Part shown: one piece after another, positions 8,188 to 17,038 of the stretch | Layout: every line of letters begins with the position of its first letter | Position numbering within the stretch: position 1 is the first letter of the stretch | DNA from: an uncultured Eubacteriales bacterium | Lineage (GTDB): Bacteria > Bacillota > Clostridia > Lachnospirales > Lachnospiraceae | Direction: 5' to 3' | Length of the DNA stretch: 64,000 bases | Assembly: GCA_900318615.1 (NCBI GenBank) | Contig: ONLK01000001.1 | Span: 1-64,000 of the forward strand | Program-made: the position numbers and the translations under genes | The notes under the pieces: generated by a model | Database searches by the model: none | Seen by the model: the letters and a program-made list of their open reading frames with translations, nothing else | What the model was told of the DNA's origin: nothing

Positions 8188-10383
8188 TCAGATGGCTGTT
8201 CCGTTTCCTGTCTGAGGTTCTTCCGATTCTCCATACAGATAAATGACATTCGAATTGGTTCCTACCTGGCCGGAGGTACCATCATACTGAATGACGTAAA
8301 CGGCAGAGGTATCCGTCTGGGAAATCCTGTCATCGACCTTAAGAAGTCCGGAGCCAAGATACACCGTGTCCCTGGTCTTGCCATTGATCACCACACGGCT
8401 GCTCGTGTTGAAATTGCTGCCATATACGTACAGGCTTCCGTTAATAACTTCCGCTTTCTGCACCGTAACAGGCACGGTACCATAGCTTAGCTCTGTCGCC
8501 GGATAGGGACGTGAATGATCCTCATCGGATTTTTTCACAAAGTGAATTTCCGTATTGAATGCATCGTATATATACCCTTTTCCATAGAGCATATCATATT
8601 CCAGCATTTCCAGCACATCATCGTACTGGCCGGATCCATCGAAGGTTTCATGGAACTGAGGGATGATACCGCTGTCCATACCGAACTGGGAAAGGACGTA
8701 GGTACCCATGGACTCAGCCGTCATATCCTTATCATTAAGTTCAAGCCCGAAATTATTCCAGATAACATATTCTGTCTCGTAAAGACTCGGCTGGGTAAGA
8801 TCATCCTCATCGAAGTTAAGGGCCGGCAGATGATCCCCGTACATGACAAGCACGGTCGGCTCTCCGCTTTCATTCAGATCTTTAATCAGATTTCCGATCA
8901 TCTCATCAACCGCATGAAGCTGGTTGACATAGTATGTAACCGGATTTACGTTATAATTCGCACCGAGTACATCCGGATCAGCTTTTACCGTAATTTCCGG
9001 ATCATCGAGCAAATTCTCCGACGGGTAGCGTCCATGGCTTTGCACGGTAATGGTATAAACAAAGTCAGGACCTGAGTCTGCATTAATTCGTGCCATGATG
9101 TTCTCCGGCAGGACATCGTCTGTCGCCCAGTTGGTGGGTGTTTCTCCGTAATCATACATGTATTCAATCGGTGTAAAGTTGTCAAACCCAAGCTGGGAAA
9201 AGATGGTATCGCGGTTATAGAAGGTTCCGCGGTTATTGTGGACAGCGGAAGAAGTATAGCCATAATTTCTGAGTATGTACGGAAGCGATTCACAGGTATT
9301 CTTCAGGAGTACCGTATTGTACGGATACTCTCCTGCCCCAAAGTAATCCGTACTCATTCCCGTAAGAATCTCAAACTCCGTGTTGGCAGTACCGGCCCCG
9401 ACTACCGGAACCGTAAGGAAGCCGGAAGCTCCGCTGTCTTTCAGAGACCGGAATACCGGAATCGGATCTTCACTGTAGCTCAGTCCCTTAATGTAGGTTG
9501 GATCAAAAAAGGACTCCAGCTGAATCATGATGATATTCGGCCTTTTTGCTGTTGCACCGAATTTCTCCGAAGCATTCGTGAATGTTGAAGAAGAACCGGC
9601 ACTTCCATTTCCGAATTCTTTGCTTTTCATACTGTTTCCGGATTTGATAGCGCTGGCGATGGAATTCATGACCGCTTTGGAATATTCCGCCGGCTTCGAT
9701 ATTCCGACATCCACCAGACTGTTGGAGAAGCAATAGGCAAACCCATAATCCTCATAAGCTTCGGCAAGATTTTCAAAATTTTCGGAAAGGGCGTTTGTCT
9801 GCATCCCCATGTTCAGTACCAGATAAAGCCCCAGTCCCATGCCGGCTGTCCCGGCCAGAATGCCTGTAAGACGCTGCTTCCTTGTCTTCACGGGGCCGTT
9901 CGCTGAAATGGCGGCGGATCTTTTGGCGTTGAGTCTGCTGAGCAATCCCCACACCAGGCGGACACTGATAACGATACCTCCGACGGCAATGCCTATGGTT
10001 ATAATGAAGCTTTTTGATACATAATTTGACGCAATTTTATTCAGCATCGGAATATTTTTGAAATCTTCCGCGGAAAACGGCGTCATTCGATAGCGCTTCA
10101 CAATATAATTCGCGACGCCCAGGCAGCACCAGGCGATCGCAATGGCATATTCTGCAATCTGCTGAAATTTACCGAAGAAAACGGAAAGGCTCAGTGTCAG
10201 GGATACAATGAAAATATTAATAAAAAAAGTAAGCGGAGAACCTACCATAAATTTAAGCGGAGCAAGGAGAGAGCTTCTGCTGAATGCTTCGACAATAAAA
10301 GTAATGATAAACCCGCTTACAAAGAACCGCAGATAACTATGCTTAGCTAAAATAGCGGCTGCCTTATTTACGATAGCTTTCAT
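8188..10383 (-). CDS. LTA-synthase-family sulfatase with extra C-terminal domain
   Basis: Membrane-anchored, extracellular phosphoglycerol-transferase-like enzyme (731 residues). The N-terminal half has about five hydrophobic segments between residues 15 and 195. The sulfatase/LtaS domain runs from about 282 (PNIIMIQLES, metal-binding Glu) through the nucleophile region GAGTANTEFE (Thr at 332 or 335) to YGDHLP. After about residue 640 there is an extra domain (VTVQKAEVINGSLYVYGSNF...) that resembles an IPT/TIG beta-sandwich and is not part of standard LtaS. It probably acts in cell-surface glycerophosphate polymer or glycolipid decoration. It is a single-gene unit with its own promoter and terminator. 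Confidence 0.88.
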   Translation of the reverse strand: MKAIVNKAAAILAKHSYLRFFVSGFIITFIVEAFSRSSLLAPLKFMVGSPLTFFINIFIVSLTLSLSVFFGKFQQIAEYAIAIAWCCLGVANYIVKRYRMTPFSAEDFKNIPMLNKIASNYVSKSFIITIGIAVGGIVISVRLVWGLLSRLNAKRSAAISANGPVKTRKQRLTGILAGTAGMGLGLYLVLNMGMQTNALSENFENLAEAYEDYGFAYCFSNSLVDVGISKPAEYSKAVMNSIASAIKSGNSMKSKEFGNGSAGSSSTFTNASEKFGATAKRPNIIMIQLESFFDPTYIKGLSYSEDPIPVFRSLKDSGASGFLTVPVVGAGTANTEFEILTGMSTDYFGAGEYPYNTVLLKNTCESLPYILRNYGYTSSAVHNNRGTFYNRDTIFSQLGFDNFTPIEYMYDYGETPTNWATDDVLPENIMARINADSGPDFVYTITVQSHGRYPSENLLDDPEITVKADPDVLGANYNVNPVTYYVNQLHAVDEMIGNLIKDLNESGEPTVLVMYGDHLPALNFDEDDLTQPSLYETEYVIWNNFGLELNDKDMTAESMGTYVLSQFGMDSGIIPQFHETFDGSGQYDDVLEMLEYDMLYGKGYIYDAFNTEIHFVKKSDEDHSRPYPATELSYGTVPVTVQKAEVINGSLYVYGSNFNTSSRVVINGKTRDTVYLGSGLLKVDDRISQTDTSAVYVIQYDGTSGQVGTNSNVIYLYGESEEPQTGNGTAI

Positions 10384-10453
10384 CTTCTACCTCTGATTAT
10401 TGAATCTTTATTAATGAAAGAAAAAAACAGAATATAATCTTAAATCTTGAGGT

Positions 10454-10482
10454 ATTGTAGCACAGGGGCGAACATTAAACAA
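10454..10482 (-). promoter_or_regulatory. Promoter for the LTA-synthase-like gene
   Basis: TTGTTT (10482-10477), a 17-base spacer and TACAAT (10459-10454) on the minus strand, about 70 bases before the start codon. The rest of the 238-base gap (10384-10621) is AT-rich, and I see no gene or terminator for hisI in it. Confidence 0.72.
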
Positions 10483-10621
10483 TACATAAAAAGGCTGAAT
10501 TCTGTAATAATAACCAATATAATTATGAAGAATTTATGAATTTTTTTAATGGGAGACAGCCGAATTTCTGCAAAATATACACAAAATCAGGCTTTTCTCC
10601 CCTAAAAACTGCGATTACATC

Positions 10622-10966
10622 CTACTGAATTTCCGGTTTCAGCCTTCGGTAGAAGCAGCTGCGGTGGCCGGTATGGCACGCAGCGCCTGTCTGCTCAACC
10701 CGTGCCAGAATAGTATCCTCATCACAGTCAATTCTGAGTTCCCGGACATGCTGAAAATGTCCGCTGGTTTCTCCCTTGACCCATAGCTTCTGACGGCTCC
10801 GGCTCCAGTAGGTCATCGTACCGGTTTTAAGCGTCTGTTCGTAGGCATCCTTATTCATGTAAGCTGCCATCAGAACATCACCGCTTTCGTAATCCTGCAC
10901 AACCACCGGAACCATTCCGTCACTGTTTTTTTTAAGCATTTCCCAGGTAAGGCTGACTTCCTCCAT
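10622..10966 (-). CDS. hisI: Phosphoribosyl-AMP cyclohydrolase
   Basis: Third step of histidine synthesis: opens the adenine ring of PR-AMP. The 114-residue, single-domain protein has the metal-binding DCDEDT motif and the Cys-rich [12 protein letters not shown] motif. It is not fused to HisE, which is absent from this operon. AGGAG lies nine bases ahead of the ATG. It is the last gene of hisZ-hisG-hisD-hisB-hisI. Confidence 0.97.
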   Translation of the reverse strand: MEEVSLTWEMLKKNSDGMVPVVVQDYESGDVLMAAYMNKDAYEQTLKTGTMTYWSRSRQKLWVKGETSGHFQHVRELRIDCDEDTILARVEQTGAACHTGHRSCFYRRLKPEIQ

Positions 10967-11010
10967 CTTCTGTTACTCCTGTTTTCTGTAATAAAGCGCT
11001 TATGGCGCTT

Positions 11011-11598
11011 TCAAATAGTGCCTTTGGTGGAAAGCACGTCTGTGATCCGGCTGTCAAACTGTGTGGCACTGTCGAGCGCCTTCGCAAAGGCTTTGAACAT
11101 AGCTTCCGCCATGTGATGGTTATTGCCGGGAGTCAGGACCCTGATGTGAATGTTCATCATGGCACTGTAGCTTACTGCATAGAAAAACTCACGAACCATC
11201 TCTGAATTCATGGTTCCCATCATGCCCGGGTGGAAATCAGCATCGAAGGAAAGATACGGACGGCCGCCAAGATCGACGGCACACAGCACCAGCACTTCAT
11301 CCATGGGAAGCAGCCGGTCTCCGTAACGGCAGATGCCCCTTTTATCTCCCACGGCCTGGGCAATGGCCCGTCCAAGTACAATACCCGTGTCTTCAATGGT
11401 ATGATGGTCATCCACCGGCAGGTCACCTTCCGCCCTGACCGTCAGGTCAAAAAGTCCGTGGCGGGCAAAGCCATCCAGCATATGATCAAAAAATGGAATT
11501 CCGGTATCAACAGCCGCACGGCCGGTACCATCCAGGTCGATTTTCACGTAGATGGATGTTTCTCTGGTCTTCCGGCTGATCTCTCCGATTCTCGGCAT
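11011..11598 (-). CDS. hisB: Imidazoleglycerol-phosphate dehydratase
   Basis: Sixth step of histidine synthesis, a Mn-dependent dehydratase of 195 residues without a phosphatase domain, as in most Firmicutes. The metal-binding motifs FFDHMLDGFARH and DDHHTIEDTGI, and later NNHHMAEAMFKAFA, are intact. The GAGGAGGAG ribosome-binding site overlaps the stop codon of hisD, so the two genes are tightly linked. Confidence 0.98.
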   Translation of the reverse strand: MPRIGEISRKTRETSIYVKIDLDGTGRAAVDTGIPFFDHMLDGFARHGLFDLTVRAEGDLPVDDHHTIEDTGIVLGRAIAQAVGDKRGICRYGDRLLPMDEVLVLCAVDLGGRPYLSFDADFHPGMMGTMNSEMVREFFYAVSYSAMMNIHIRVLTPGNNHHMAEAMFKAFAKALDSATQFDSRITDVLSTKGTI

Positions 11599-11604
11599 GG
11601 CAGT

Positions 11605-12906
11605 TTACTCCTCCTCTTTTTCAAAGCGCACGGCGATGGAATTTGCGTGGGCGGTGAGCTGTTCTGCCTTCGCAAAGGATTCAATATCCTTGTGGACGGC
11701 CTTCAGCGCATTTTTTGAATAGTAGACAAGGCTTGACTTCTTGATGAAATCATCAACCGACAGCGGGGAAAAGAAACGTGCAGTTCCGCTGGTCGGAAGC
11801 ACATGGTTTGGTCCTGCAAAATAATCGCCGAGCGGTTCGCTCGAATATTCTCCAAGGAATATAGCGCCTGCATTCCGGATTCCGGTCATGACTTCAAATG
11901 GATGGGCCGTCATGATTTCGAGATGCTCGGAAGCAACCGCGTTTACCGTTTCAACAGCATCCTCCAGCGTGTCCGCCACAAAAATATGTCCGTATCCTTC
12001 CAGGGATTTTTCAATAATTTCCCGTCTGGAAAGTTTCGGAAGAAATCCCTGAATTTCCTGGTACACATCCTGTGCCAGCTTTTCAGAGGTTGTTACGAGA
12101 ATGGCGGAAGCCATCGGATCGTGCTCCGCCTGGGACAGAAGATCCGCAGCTACAAAATGCGCATTGGCCGTCTCATCGGCAAGAACGGTAATTTCACTAG
12201 GCCCGGCGATCGAATCAATACCGACAATTCCGTATACGGCTTTTTTAGCCATGGCGACAAAAATATTGCCTGGCCCCGTGATTTTGTCAACCTTCGGAAT
12301 GCTTTCTGTTCCGTAGGCCATGGCGGCGATTGCCTGCGCTCCGCCAACCTTAAAGATGCGGTCCACACCTGCCTCAACAGCCGCCACCACGGTAGAGGGC
12401 GTCACCCGTCCATCCTTCCCGGGCGGCGTGCACATGATAATCTCATTGACTCCGGCTACGCGGGCCGGGACAATATTCATAAGTACGGAACTGGGATATA
12501 CAGCCCGTCCGCCCGGCACATAGACGCCGCAGCGTCTCAGAGGCGTTATCTTCTGGCCGAGGATCGTACCGTCTTCTCTGGCATCGATCCAGCTTTGCCG
12601 CACCTGCTTTTCATGATAGGCACGGATATTGACGAGGGCCCTTCGCATTACGCGAAGGAGTTCTGAATCGACCTGATCATAGGCTTCCTTAATCTCATCC
12701 TTCGTAACTTCCATGGTGCCGGCATTCAGACGGACATGGTCAAACTGTTCCGTATACTCGAAGAGAGCCCGGTCTCCATCCGATGCAACCTTTCCGATAA
12801 TGCCGGCGACTGTTTTTTCGATCTCCGGGTAGCTCCCGGCGCTCCGGGAGGATAATTCCTTCAGCATTTTCTCTTTGGTACTGGCTGTCAGTTTTTCTAT
12901 TTTCAT
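11605..12906 (-). CDS. hisD: Histidinol dehydrogenase
   Basis: Final two oxidations of histidine synthesis (histidinol to histidine, NAD and zinc dependent). It has 433 residues, the normal length. Recognisable segments are VPGGRAVYPSSVLMN, KVGGAQAIAAMAYGT, KITGPGNIFVAMAKK, the SQAEHDP zinc-ligand motif and the C-terminal GPNHVLPTSGTARF. It lies between hisG and hisB in the same operon; the 48-base gap to hisG contains a small GCCGGC hairpin. Confidence 0.98.
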   Translation of the reverse strand: MKIEKLTASTKEKMLKELSSRSAGSYPEIEKTVAGIIGKVASDGDRALFEYTEQFDHVRLNAGTMEVTKDEIKEAYDQVDSELLRVMRRALVNIRAYHEKQVRQSWIDAREDGTILGQKITPLRRCGVYVPGGRAVYPSSVLMNIVPARVAGVNEIIMCTPPGKDGRVTPSTVVAAVEAGVDRIFKVGGAQAIAAMAYGTESIPKVDKITGPGNIFVAMAKKAVYGIVGIDSIAGPSEITVLADETANAHFVAADLLSQAEHDPMASAILVTTSEKLAQDVYQEIQGFLPKLSRREIIEKSLEGYGHIFVADTLEDAVETVNAVASEHLEIMTAHPFEVMTGIRNAGAIFLGEYSSEPLGDYFAGPNHVLPTSGTARFFSPLSVDDFIKKSSLVYYSKNALKAVHKDIESFAKAEQLTAHANSIAVRFEKEEE

Positions 12907-12954
12907 GATGTAGCCCCTTACCTGTCGGATGCCGGCGAGAGCCGGCTGAACATT

Positions 12955-13596
12955 TTATTTTTCAATGATATCATTCATGCTTCGAAGAAGACAGCTGATC
13001 CTTTCATTTTCCATCCGCATACTGACCGGATTCACGATGACCCGGGCACTGAGCGGACAGACTTCCTCCAGAACAATCAGTCCGTTTTCCTTCAGCGTTG
13101 TACCCGTCTCCACAATATCACAGATGACATCGGAAAGGCCGACGATCGGTGCCAGTTCCACGGAGCCGTTCAGCTTGATGATTTCTACCGTCTGATTTTT
13201 ACGATTGTGAAAATAATCGCGGGCAATCCGCGGATATTTGGTAGCAACCGTGATCTGCTCCTTATGCCTTAAAAGCCCGGCTGCCTGTGCGGGTCCGGCC
13301 ACACACATGCGGCATTTTCCAAAACCAAGGTCAAGTACCTCGTACACGCGGCGGTTCTCCTCAAGAATCGTATCCTCACCGGTCACCCCAAGGTCAGCGG
13401 CCCCGTACTCAACATACGTCGGCACATCCTGCCCTTTGGCAAGGAAGAATTTCAGCCTGTTTTTTTCATCGGTAAAAATCAGTTTCCGTGTTTCCGGATC
13501 CTGCATTTCCTTACATTCAATACCCGCCTGGGCCAGAAGTTTCATGGTTTTTCCTGCCAGACGGCCTTTCGTGAGCGCAATCGTCAGATATTTCAT
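12955..13596 (-). CDS. hisG: ATP phosphoribosyltransferase, short form
   Basis: Committed first step of histidine synthesis (ATP + PRPP). The 213-residue short form lacks the C-terminal regulatory domain and therefore needs HisZ, which is encoded immediately upstream with a 4-base ATGA overlap. The N-terminus MKYLTIALTKGRLAGKTMKLL and the PRPP-binding DVICDIVETGTTLKENGL loop are typical. Confidence 0.98.
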   Translation of the reverse strand: MKYLTIALTKGRLAGKTMKLLAQAGIECKEMQDPETRKLIFTDEKNRLKFFLAKGQDVPTYVEYGAADLGVTGEDTILEENRRVYEVLDLGFGKCRMCVAGPAQAAGLLRHKEQITVATKYPRIARDYFHNRKNQTVEIIKLNGSVELAPIVGLSDVICDIVETGTTLKENGLIVLEEVCPLSARVIVNPVSMRMENERISCLLRSMNDIIEK

Positions 13597-14792
13597 GTCT
13601 TCTGTCCTCTTTCTGTATGAATCACATCCCTGTATCCGCCTTCCTGGCAGATCTGTGCGTCCGTCTTTGAAAAATCAGCAGCTTCCACTTTCCGAAGTTC
13701 CGCATCGCTTCCCTGCTTTCTCAGGTTCATGGCTGTGCGGATGGCCTCATCCCGGCTTTGATCATCGTAAAATACAAGCTTCCGGTCTGCCTCCGATACG
13801 ATGGGAACCTGCTGGCGGTTCATAGCGTGAAGAAGGCTGTTGATGACAACAACAAAGCCGATGGCCGGGGAAGGTTTTCCGAAATTCTTCAGCAGCTCAT
13901 CGTAACGGCCGCCCTTGATGATCGCATCGCCGGAGCCGTAGGTATAACCGCGGAAAATGATACCTGTATAGTACATAAAACCGGACATCATGCCCAGGTC
14001 TATGGAAACATACTGCTCCAAACCATATACCTCCAGAATACGGAGAACATCTCTCAGCCGCTCCAGCGCAGCACGGGCTTCCTCGCAGTCCGTCATCTCT
14101 TCCGCCTTTTCGATGATCTCCTCGCCTCCGAACATGGACGGAATCTGCACAAACAGCTGTCTGAGCTCAGGAGCGATATTCTTGCCCTTCAGCAGTTTTT
14201 CAACTCCGAAACTGTTTTTGTTCCGGATAAGTTCCCGCAATGTTTCTGTATCTTCCGGATTTAACGCCGCCTCGCCCGCAAGAGCGTCAAAAAAAAGCTC
14301 CTGCCCGACGCTGATCTGAAATTCCTTCAGGCCGGCTGAAAGCAGCATTTCAATGACCATCGCAATGACTTCAGCGTCCGCTTCGGGACCCGGATCACCG
14401 ATCAGCTCCGCTCCCATCTGGGTGCTTTCCTTCATGCGGCCCAGATAATCCAGGTAATTTACATAGGTATTTCCAAGATAGCACAGCCGGATCGGATGAT
14501 TTTCCTCCATAAAATATTTGGAGGAGGCACGTGCGATGGAAGGAGTAAAATCAGGCCGAAGCACCAGTGTGGACCCCTCCCGGTCAAAAAATTTGTAAAG
14601 CTCTCTGCTCGGTGTTGTACCGATTTCATGTCCGAACACGTCGAAATATTCAAATGCCGGTGTTTCTATATCACGGTATCCGTAGGAATTAAGTACCTTA
14701 TGCATCCTGTTTTCAAGAATGTGCTTTTGTTCGCATTCCGTTCCGTAAATATCCCGGACCCCGTCCGGTGTATGAAGCAGGTTTTCTTTCAT
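13593..14792 (-). CDS. hisZ: ATP phosphoribosyltransferase regulatory subunit
   Basis: HisRS paralogue that forms the octameric regulatory partner of short HisG and senses histidine. The class-II synthetase core (LLHTPDGVRDIYG, then LVLRPDFTPSIAR) is present. The ATG at 14792 is chosen because GGGAG lies eight bases upstream and the protein then begins MKENLLHTPDG. The open frame extends 14 further codons with no ribosome-binding site. It is the first gene of the his operon, about 55 bases after a consensus promoter. Confidence 0.95.
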   Translation of the reverse strand: MKENLLHTPDGVRDIYGTECEQKHILENRMHKVLNSYGYRDIETPAFEYFDVFGHEIGTTPSRELYKFFDREGSTLVLRPDFTPSIARASSKYFMEENHPIRLCYLGNTYVNYLDYLGRMKESTQMGAELIGDPGPEADAEVIAMVIEMLLSAGLKEFQISVGQELFFDALAGEAALNPEDTETLRELIRNKNSFGVEKLLKGKNIAPELRQLFVQIPSMFGGEEIIEKAEEMTDCEEARAALERLRDVLRILEVYGLEQYVSIDLGMMSGFMYYTGIIFRGYTYGSGDAIIKGGRYDELLKNFGKPSPAIGFVVVINSLLHAMNRQQVPIVSEADRKLVFYDDQSRDEAIRTAMNLRKQGSDAELRKVEAADFSKTDAQICQEGGYRDVIHTERGQKT

Positions 14793-14846
14793 CTGTAGGT
14801 CTCCCAGAATTATTACTTTACTTTGGTAGAGCATTAAATTGCCCGT

Positions 14847-14875
14847 ATTATACTAAATATACCGGATGCTGTCAA
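14847..14875 (-). promoter_or_regulatory. Consensus promoter of the histidine operon
   Basis: A perfect TTGACA (14875-14870), 17-base spacer, TATAAT (14852-14847) on the minus strand. The leader to hisZ is only about 45-50 bases, too short for a T-box or a histidine leader peptide, so I see no attenuator. Confidence 0.92.
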
Positions 14876-14896
14876 TCCGCAGGCATAATTTCCCGG

Positions 14897-15442
14897 CTAC
14901 AGCTGCTCCTGTTCCCGACTCTCCAGATCCTTCTGAATCATGTCCAGGTACGGCAGCAGAACATTTTTTCCCTTTGGAATCCTATAGCTGTGATCCAATT
15001 CCTCAAAGCGGACGCTTCGCCGGCCTCCCTGCGCCGCCCGGTTCCAGAAGCGGCGCAGATCCTTCATAGGCATGTAATAGAACTCATCGCGGGCTGTAAA
15101 ATAAATGAGCAGGAAAGCAAGGCCTCCCTGGTTTTCAAAATCACTCATGAAATCAACCTGATGCTGATGGACATTCTGCAGAGGAAAGGTATCCGTCCGG
15201 CATTCCTTGGCATCAAAGCAGACCGGATATCCCTGCACGGCACCGATGTAATCCACAGTACTTTTCTGATCAAAGTAAGCCAGTGTAATCTGCCTCGATT
15301 TCTTGTCGATATTTATCGGTGTGATCGGTGTAGGTATTTTTTGAATCAGGGCAAGCTTGCGGATCCGGTATTGTTCATTGGTCTGATTGATCAGCTCTTC
15401 CAGCGTGGATCCCCGCAGGCCGCGTGTTTTCCAGGTCGTCAT
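14897..15442 (-). CDS. recU: Holliday junction resolvase RecU
   Basis: Structure-specific endonuclease that cuts Holliday junctions during recombination and chromosome segregation in Firmicutes. The 181-residue protein has the STVDYIG...VCFDAKECRTDTFPLQNVHQHQ catalytic region, with the acidic and Lys residues of the resolvase fold. The RuvAB motor it works with is encoded at 36.7-38.3 kb. In many Firmicutes recU neighbours a penicillin-binding protein gene, but not here. Confidence 0.95.
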   Translation of the reverse strand: MTTWKTRGLRGSTLEELINQTNEQYRIRKLALIQKIPTPITPINIDKKSRQITLAYFDQKSTVDYIGAVQGYPVCFDAKECRTDTFPLQNVHQHQVDFMSDFENQGGLAFLLIYFTARDEFYYMPMKDLRRFWNRAAQGGRRSVRFEELDHSYRIPKGKNVLLPYLDMIQKDLESREQEQL

Positions 15443-15467
15443 TGTTCTGCCTTCTTTTCAATTTTTC

Positions 15468-16454
15468 CTAGATGTTTTCCTCAAGTTTTCTGAAATTTTC
15501 CGGAACCGGAGCTGTGAAAATCCGGCCTGAAAGATAACGAAGCTTTCCATCAAAAGCGGGCATCTCCAGCCGCCCTGCATGCAGCAGCTGACAGCGGATA
15601 TTATATTTTTCTTTCAGTTCCCGGTTTCGTTCACGATTTCCGTACTTGGGGTCGCCGGCAATCGGATGGCCTTCCGATGCCAGATGAGCCCGGATCTGGT
15701 GGCTGCGGCCCGTAACGAGAAGAACTTCCAGAAGGGTAAATTCCCTTCCCATCTTCATCGGCGTATATTCCGTGATGATGCGCTGCGCATCCTTTTCCAT
15801 ATGATCCAGAACATGAACCTTATTGATACTTTCATCCTTGACCAGATAGCCGTCCAGCCGCTCTTTTCTGCCAATCCGGCCGCATACAATGCATTGGTAG
15901 TATTTGTGAATACTCCGGTTCTTAAAAGCATCGGAAAGCTCCTGCAGAGCCGCCATCGTTTTCCCGGCAGCAACAATACCGCTCGTGTTCCGGTCAAGAC
16001 GGTTGCATACGGAAGGACGAAGGGTAACAAGCTCTTCTCCCGTAATCTGATGACTGTCCATAAGATAGCCGATGATATACTCACAGAGGGAAACATCCTC
16101 TTTCTGCGCCCGCTGGGACAGCATTCCCTGAGGCTTATTTACCAGCAGAATGTTTTCATCCTCATAGATAATATCAAGCTTTCGGACAGGGAATACATCG
16201 CCCTTTCCCCCCTCTGTCTCTTCCGAACCGGATGTGCCGGAAAATTTTTCAAAGGTTTCATCGGAAAGCCAGAACCGGACATGATCCTCCCCGCACAGCT
16301 TTTCACTGCCGTCCGCCCTGCGTCCATTCAGCGTAATATTCTTTTTTCTGAGCATTTTGTGAATAAACCCGGACGGCGCATTTTTCAGCACCTTCATAAG
16401 AAATTTATCCAGGCGCTGTCCTGCCTGCCGCGACGTAATAATATAATCTTTCAT
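15468..16454 (-). CDS. RluA/RluC-family pseudouridine synthase
   Basis: Converts uridine to pseudouridine in rRNA. The 328-residue protein has an N-terminal S4 RNA-binding domain (about 10-80, GQRLDKFLMKVLKNAPSGFIHKMLRKK) and a catalytic domain with the RLDRNTSGI motif containing the catalytic Asp. The closest type is RluC, but the target uridines cannot be assigned. It lies 25 bases from recU and 18 from the small membrane protein gene. Confidence 0.92.
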   Translation of the reverse strand: MKDYIITSRQAGQRLDKFLMKVLKNAPSGFIHKMLRKKNITLNGRRADGSEKLCGEDHVRFWLSDETFEKFSGTSGSEETEGGKGDVFPVRKLDIIYEDENILLVNKPQGMLSQRAQKEDVSLCEYIIGYLMDSHQITGEELVTLRPSVCNRLDRNTSGIVAAGKTMAALQELSDAFKNRSIHKYYQCIVCGRIGRKERLDGYLVKDESINKVHVLDHMEKDAQRIITEYTPMKMGREFTLLEVLLVTGRSHQIRAHLASEGHPIAGDPKYGNRERNRELKEKYNIRCQLLHAGRLEMPAFDGKLRYLSGRIFTAPVPENFRKLEENI

Positions 16455-16471
16455 AATGGTTTATGCTGGAA

Positions 16472-17038
16472 TCAGAGCGTAATCGTCTTCACGGTGGTCA
16501 TGCATGCCTCATCAAATTCCCGGTCGGTAGCTTCTCCGGCCAGCATCTCAATCCGCTTCAGATACTGTTTTTCATCCCGGAAAATCTTAGCCTTCATTCC
16601 ACGATGGCCGCCGGCAGCCATCGCTTCCCCGATATGCTTTTCAAAAATCGGGACAAGATCCTGCTTTCCGCGGGGAGCAAAGCCGATGATGGATTTGTTT
16701 CCGATGACAACGGCATCACAGGGCATCTGCCCTTCACTGAGCGTGAAAATCAGTTCATAGCCATGAACAAGCTTCCCCGCCAGATGCTCCGTCTGACGTA
16801 CAATATCGGAGGATACATCCTTCTGCATCATAATCATAATAAAGTTGACCGCAAAGCGGGCTGCGGGAAGTACTCCGAGAATCGCGATGAGTGTCAGAAA
16901 ATTTTTTCGGGTTCCGGTCCGCATATACCCCGTGATAAAAATACCAATCGGAATCGCCAGCATGACGGCCATGACCAGAAATCTTTTTTTCTTTTCGAAG
17001 GCTACATAGCCAGCCTTTCCCTTTTCCACCTTTTTCAA
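16472..17038 (-). CDS. Conserved two-helix membrane protein of unknown function
   Basis: I do not recognise the family. The 188-residue protein has a basic N-terminus and two hydrophobic segments (about 20-40 and 47-71). A soluble, mixed-charge C-terminal domain of about 115 residues follows, with no known motif. Its start codon overlaps the stop codon of the upstream ygiQ-type gene (ATGA), so it is a genuine, coupled gene. It probably sits in the cytoplasmic membrane with the C-terminal domain on the inside, because the first 20 residues carry many Lys. Confidence 0.75.
   Translation of the reverse strand: MKKVEKGKAGYVAFEKKKRFLVMAVMLAIPIGIFITGYMRTGTRKNFLTLIAILGVLPAARFAVNFIMIMMQKDVSSDIVRQTEHLAGKLVHGYELIFTLSEGQMPCDAVVIGNKSIIGFAPRGKQDLVPIFEKHIGEAMAAGGHRGMKAKIFRDEKQYLKRIEMLAGEATDREFDEACMTTVKTITL

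Noticed and set aside
14793..14846. Attenuator or T-box before hisZ
   Set aside because: The leader is only about 50 bases, has no His-codon run and no T-box core sequence.
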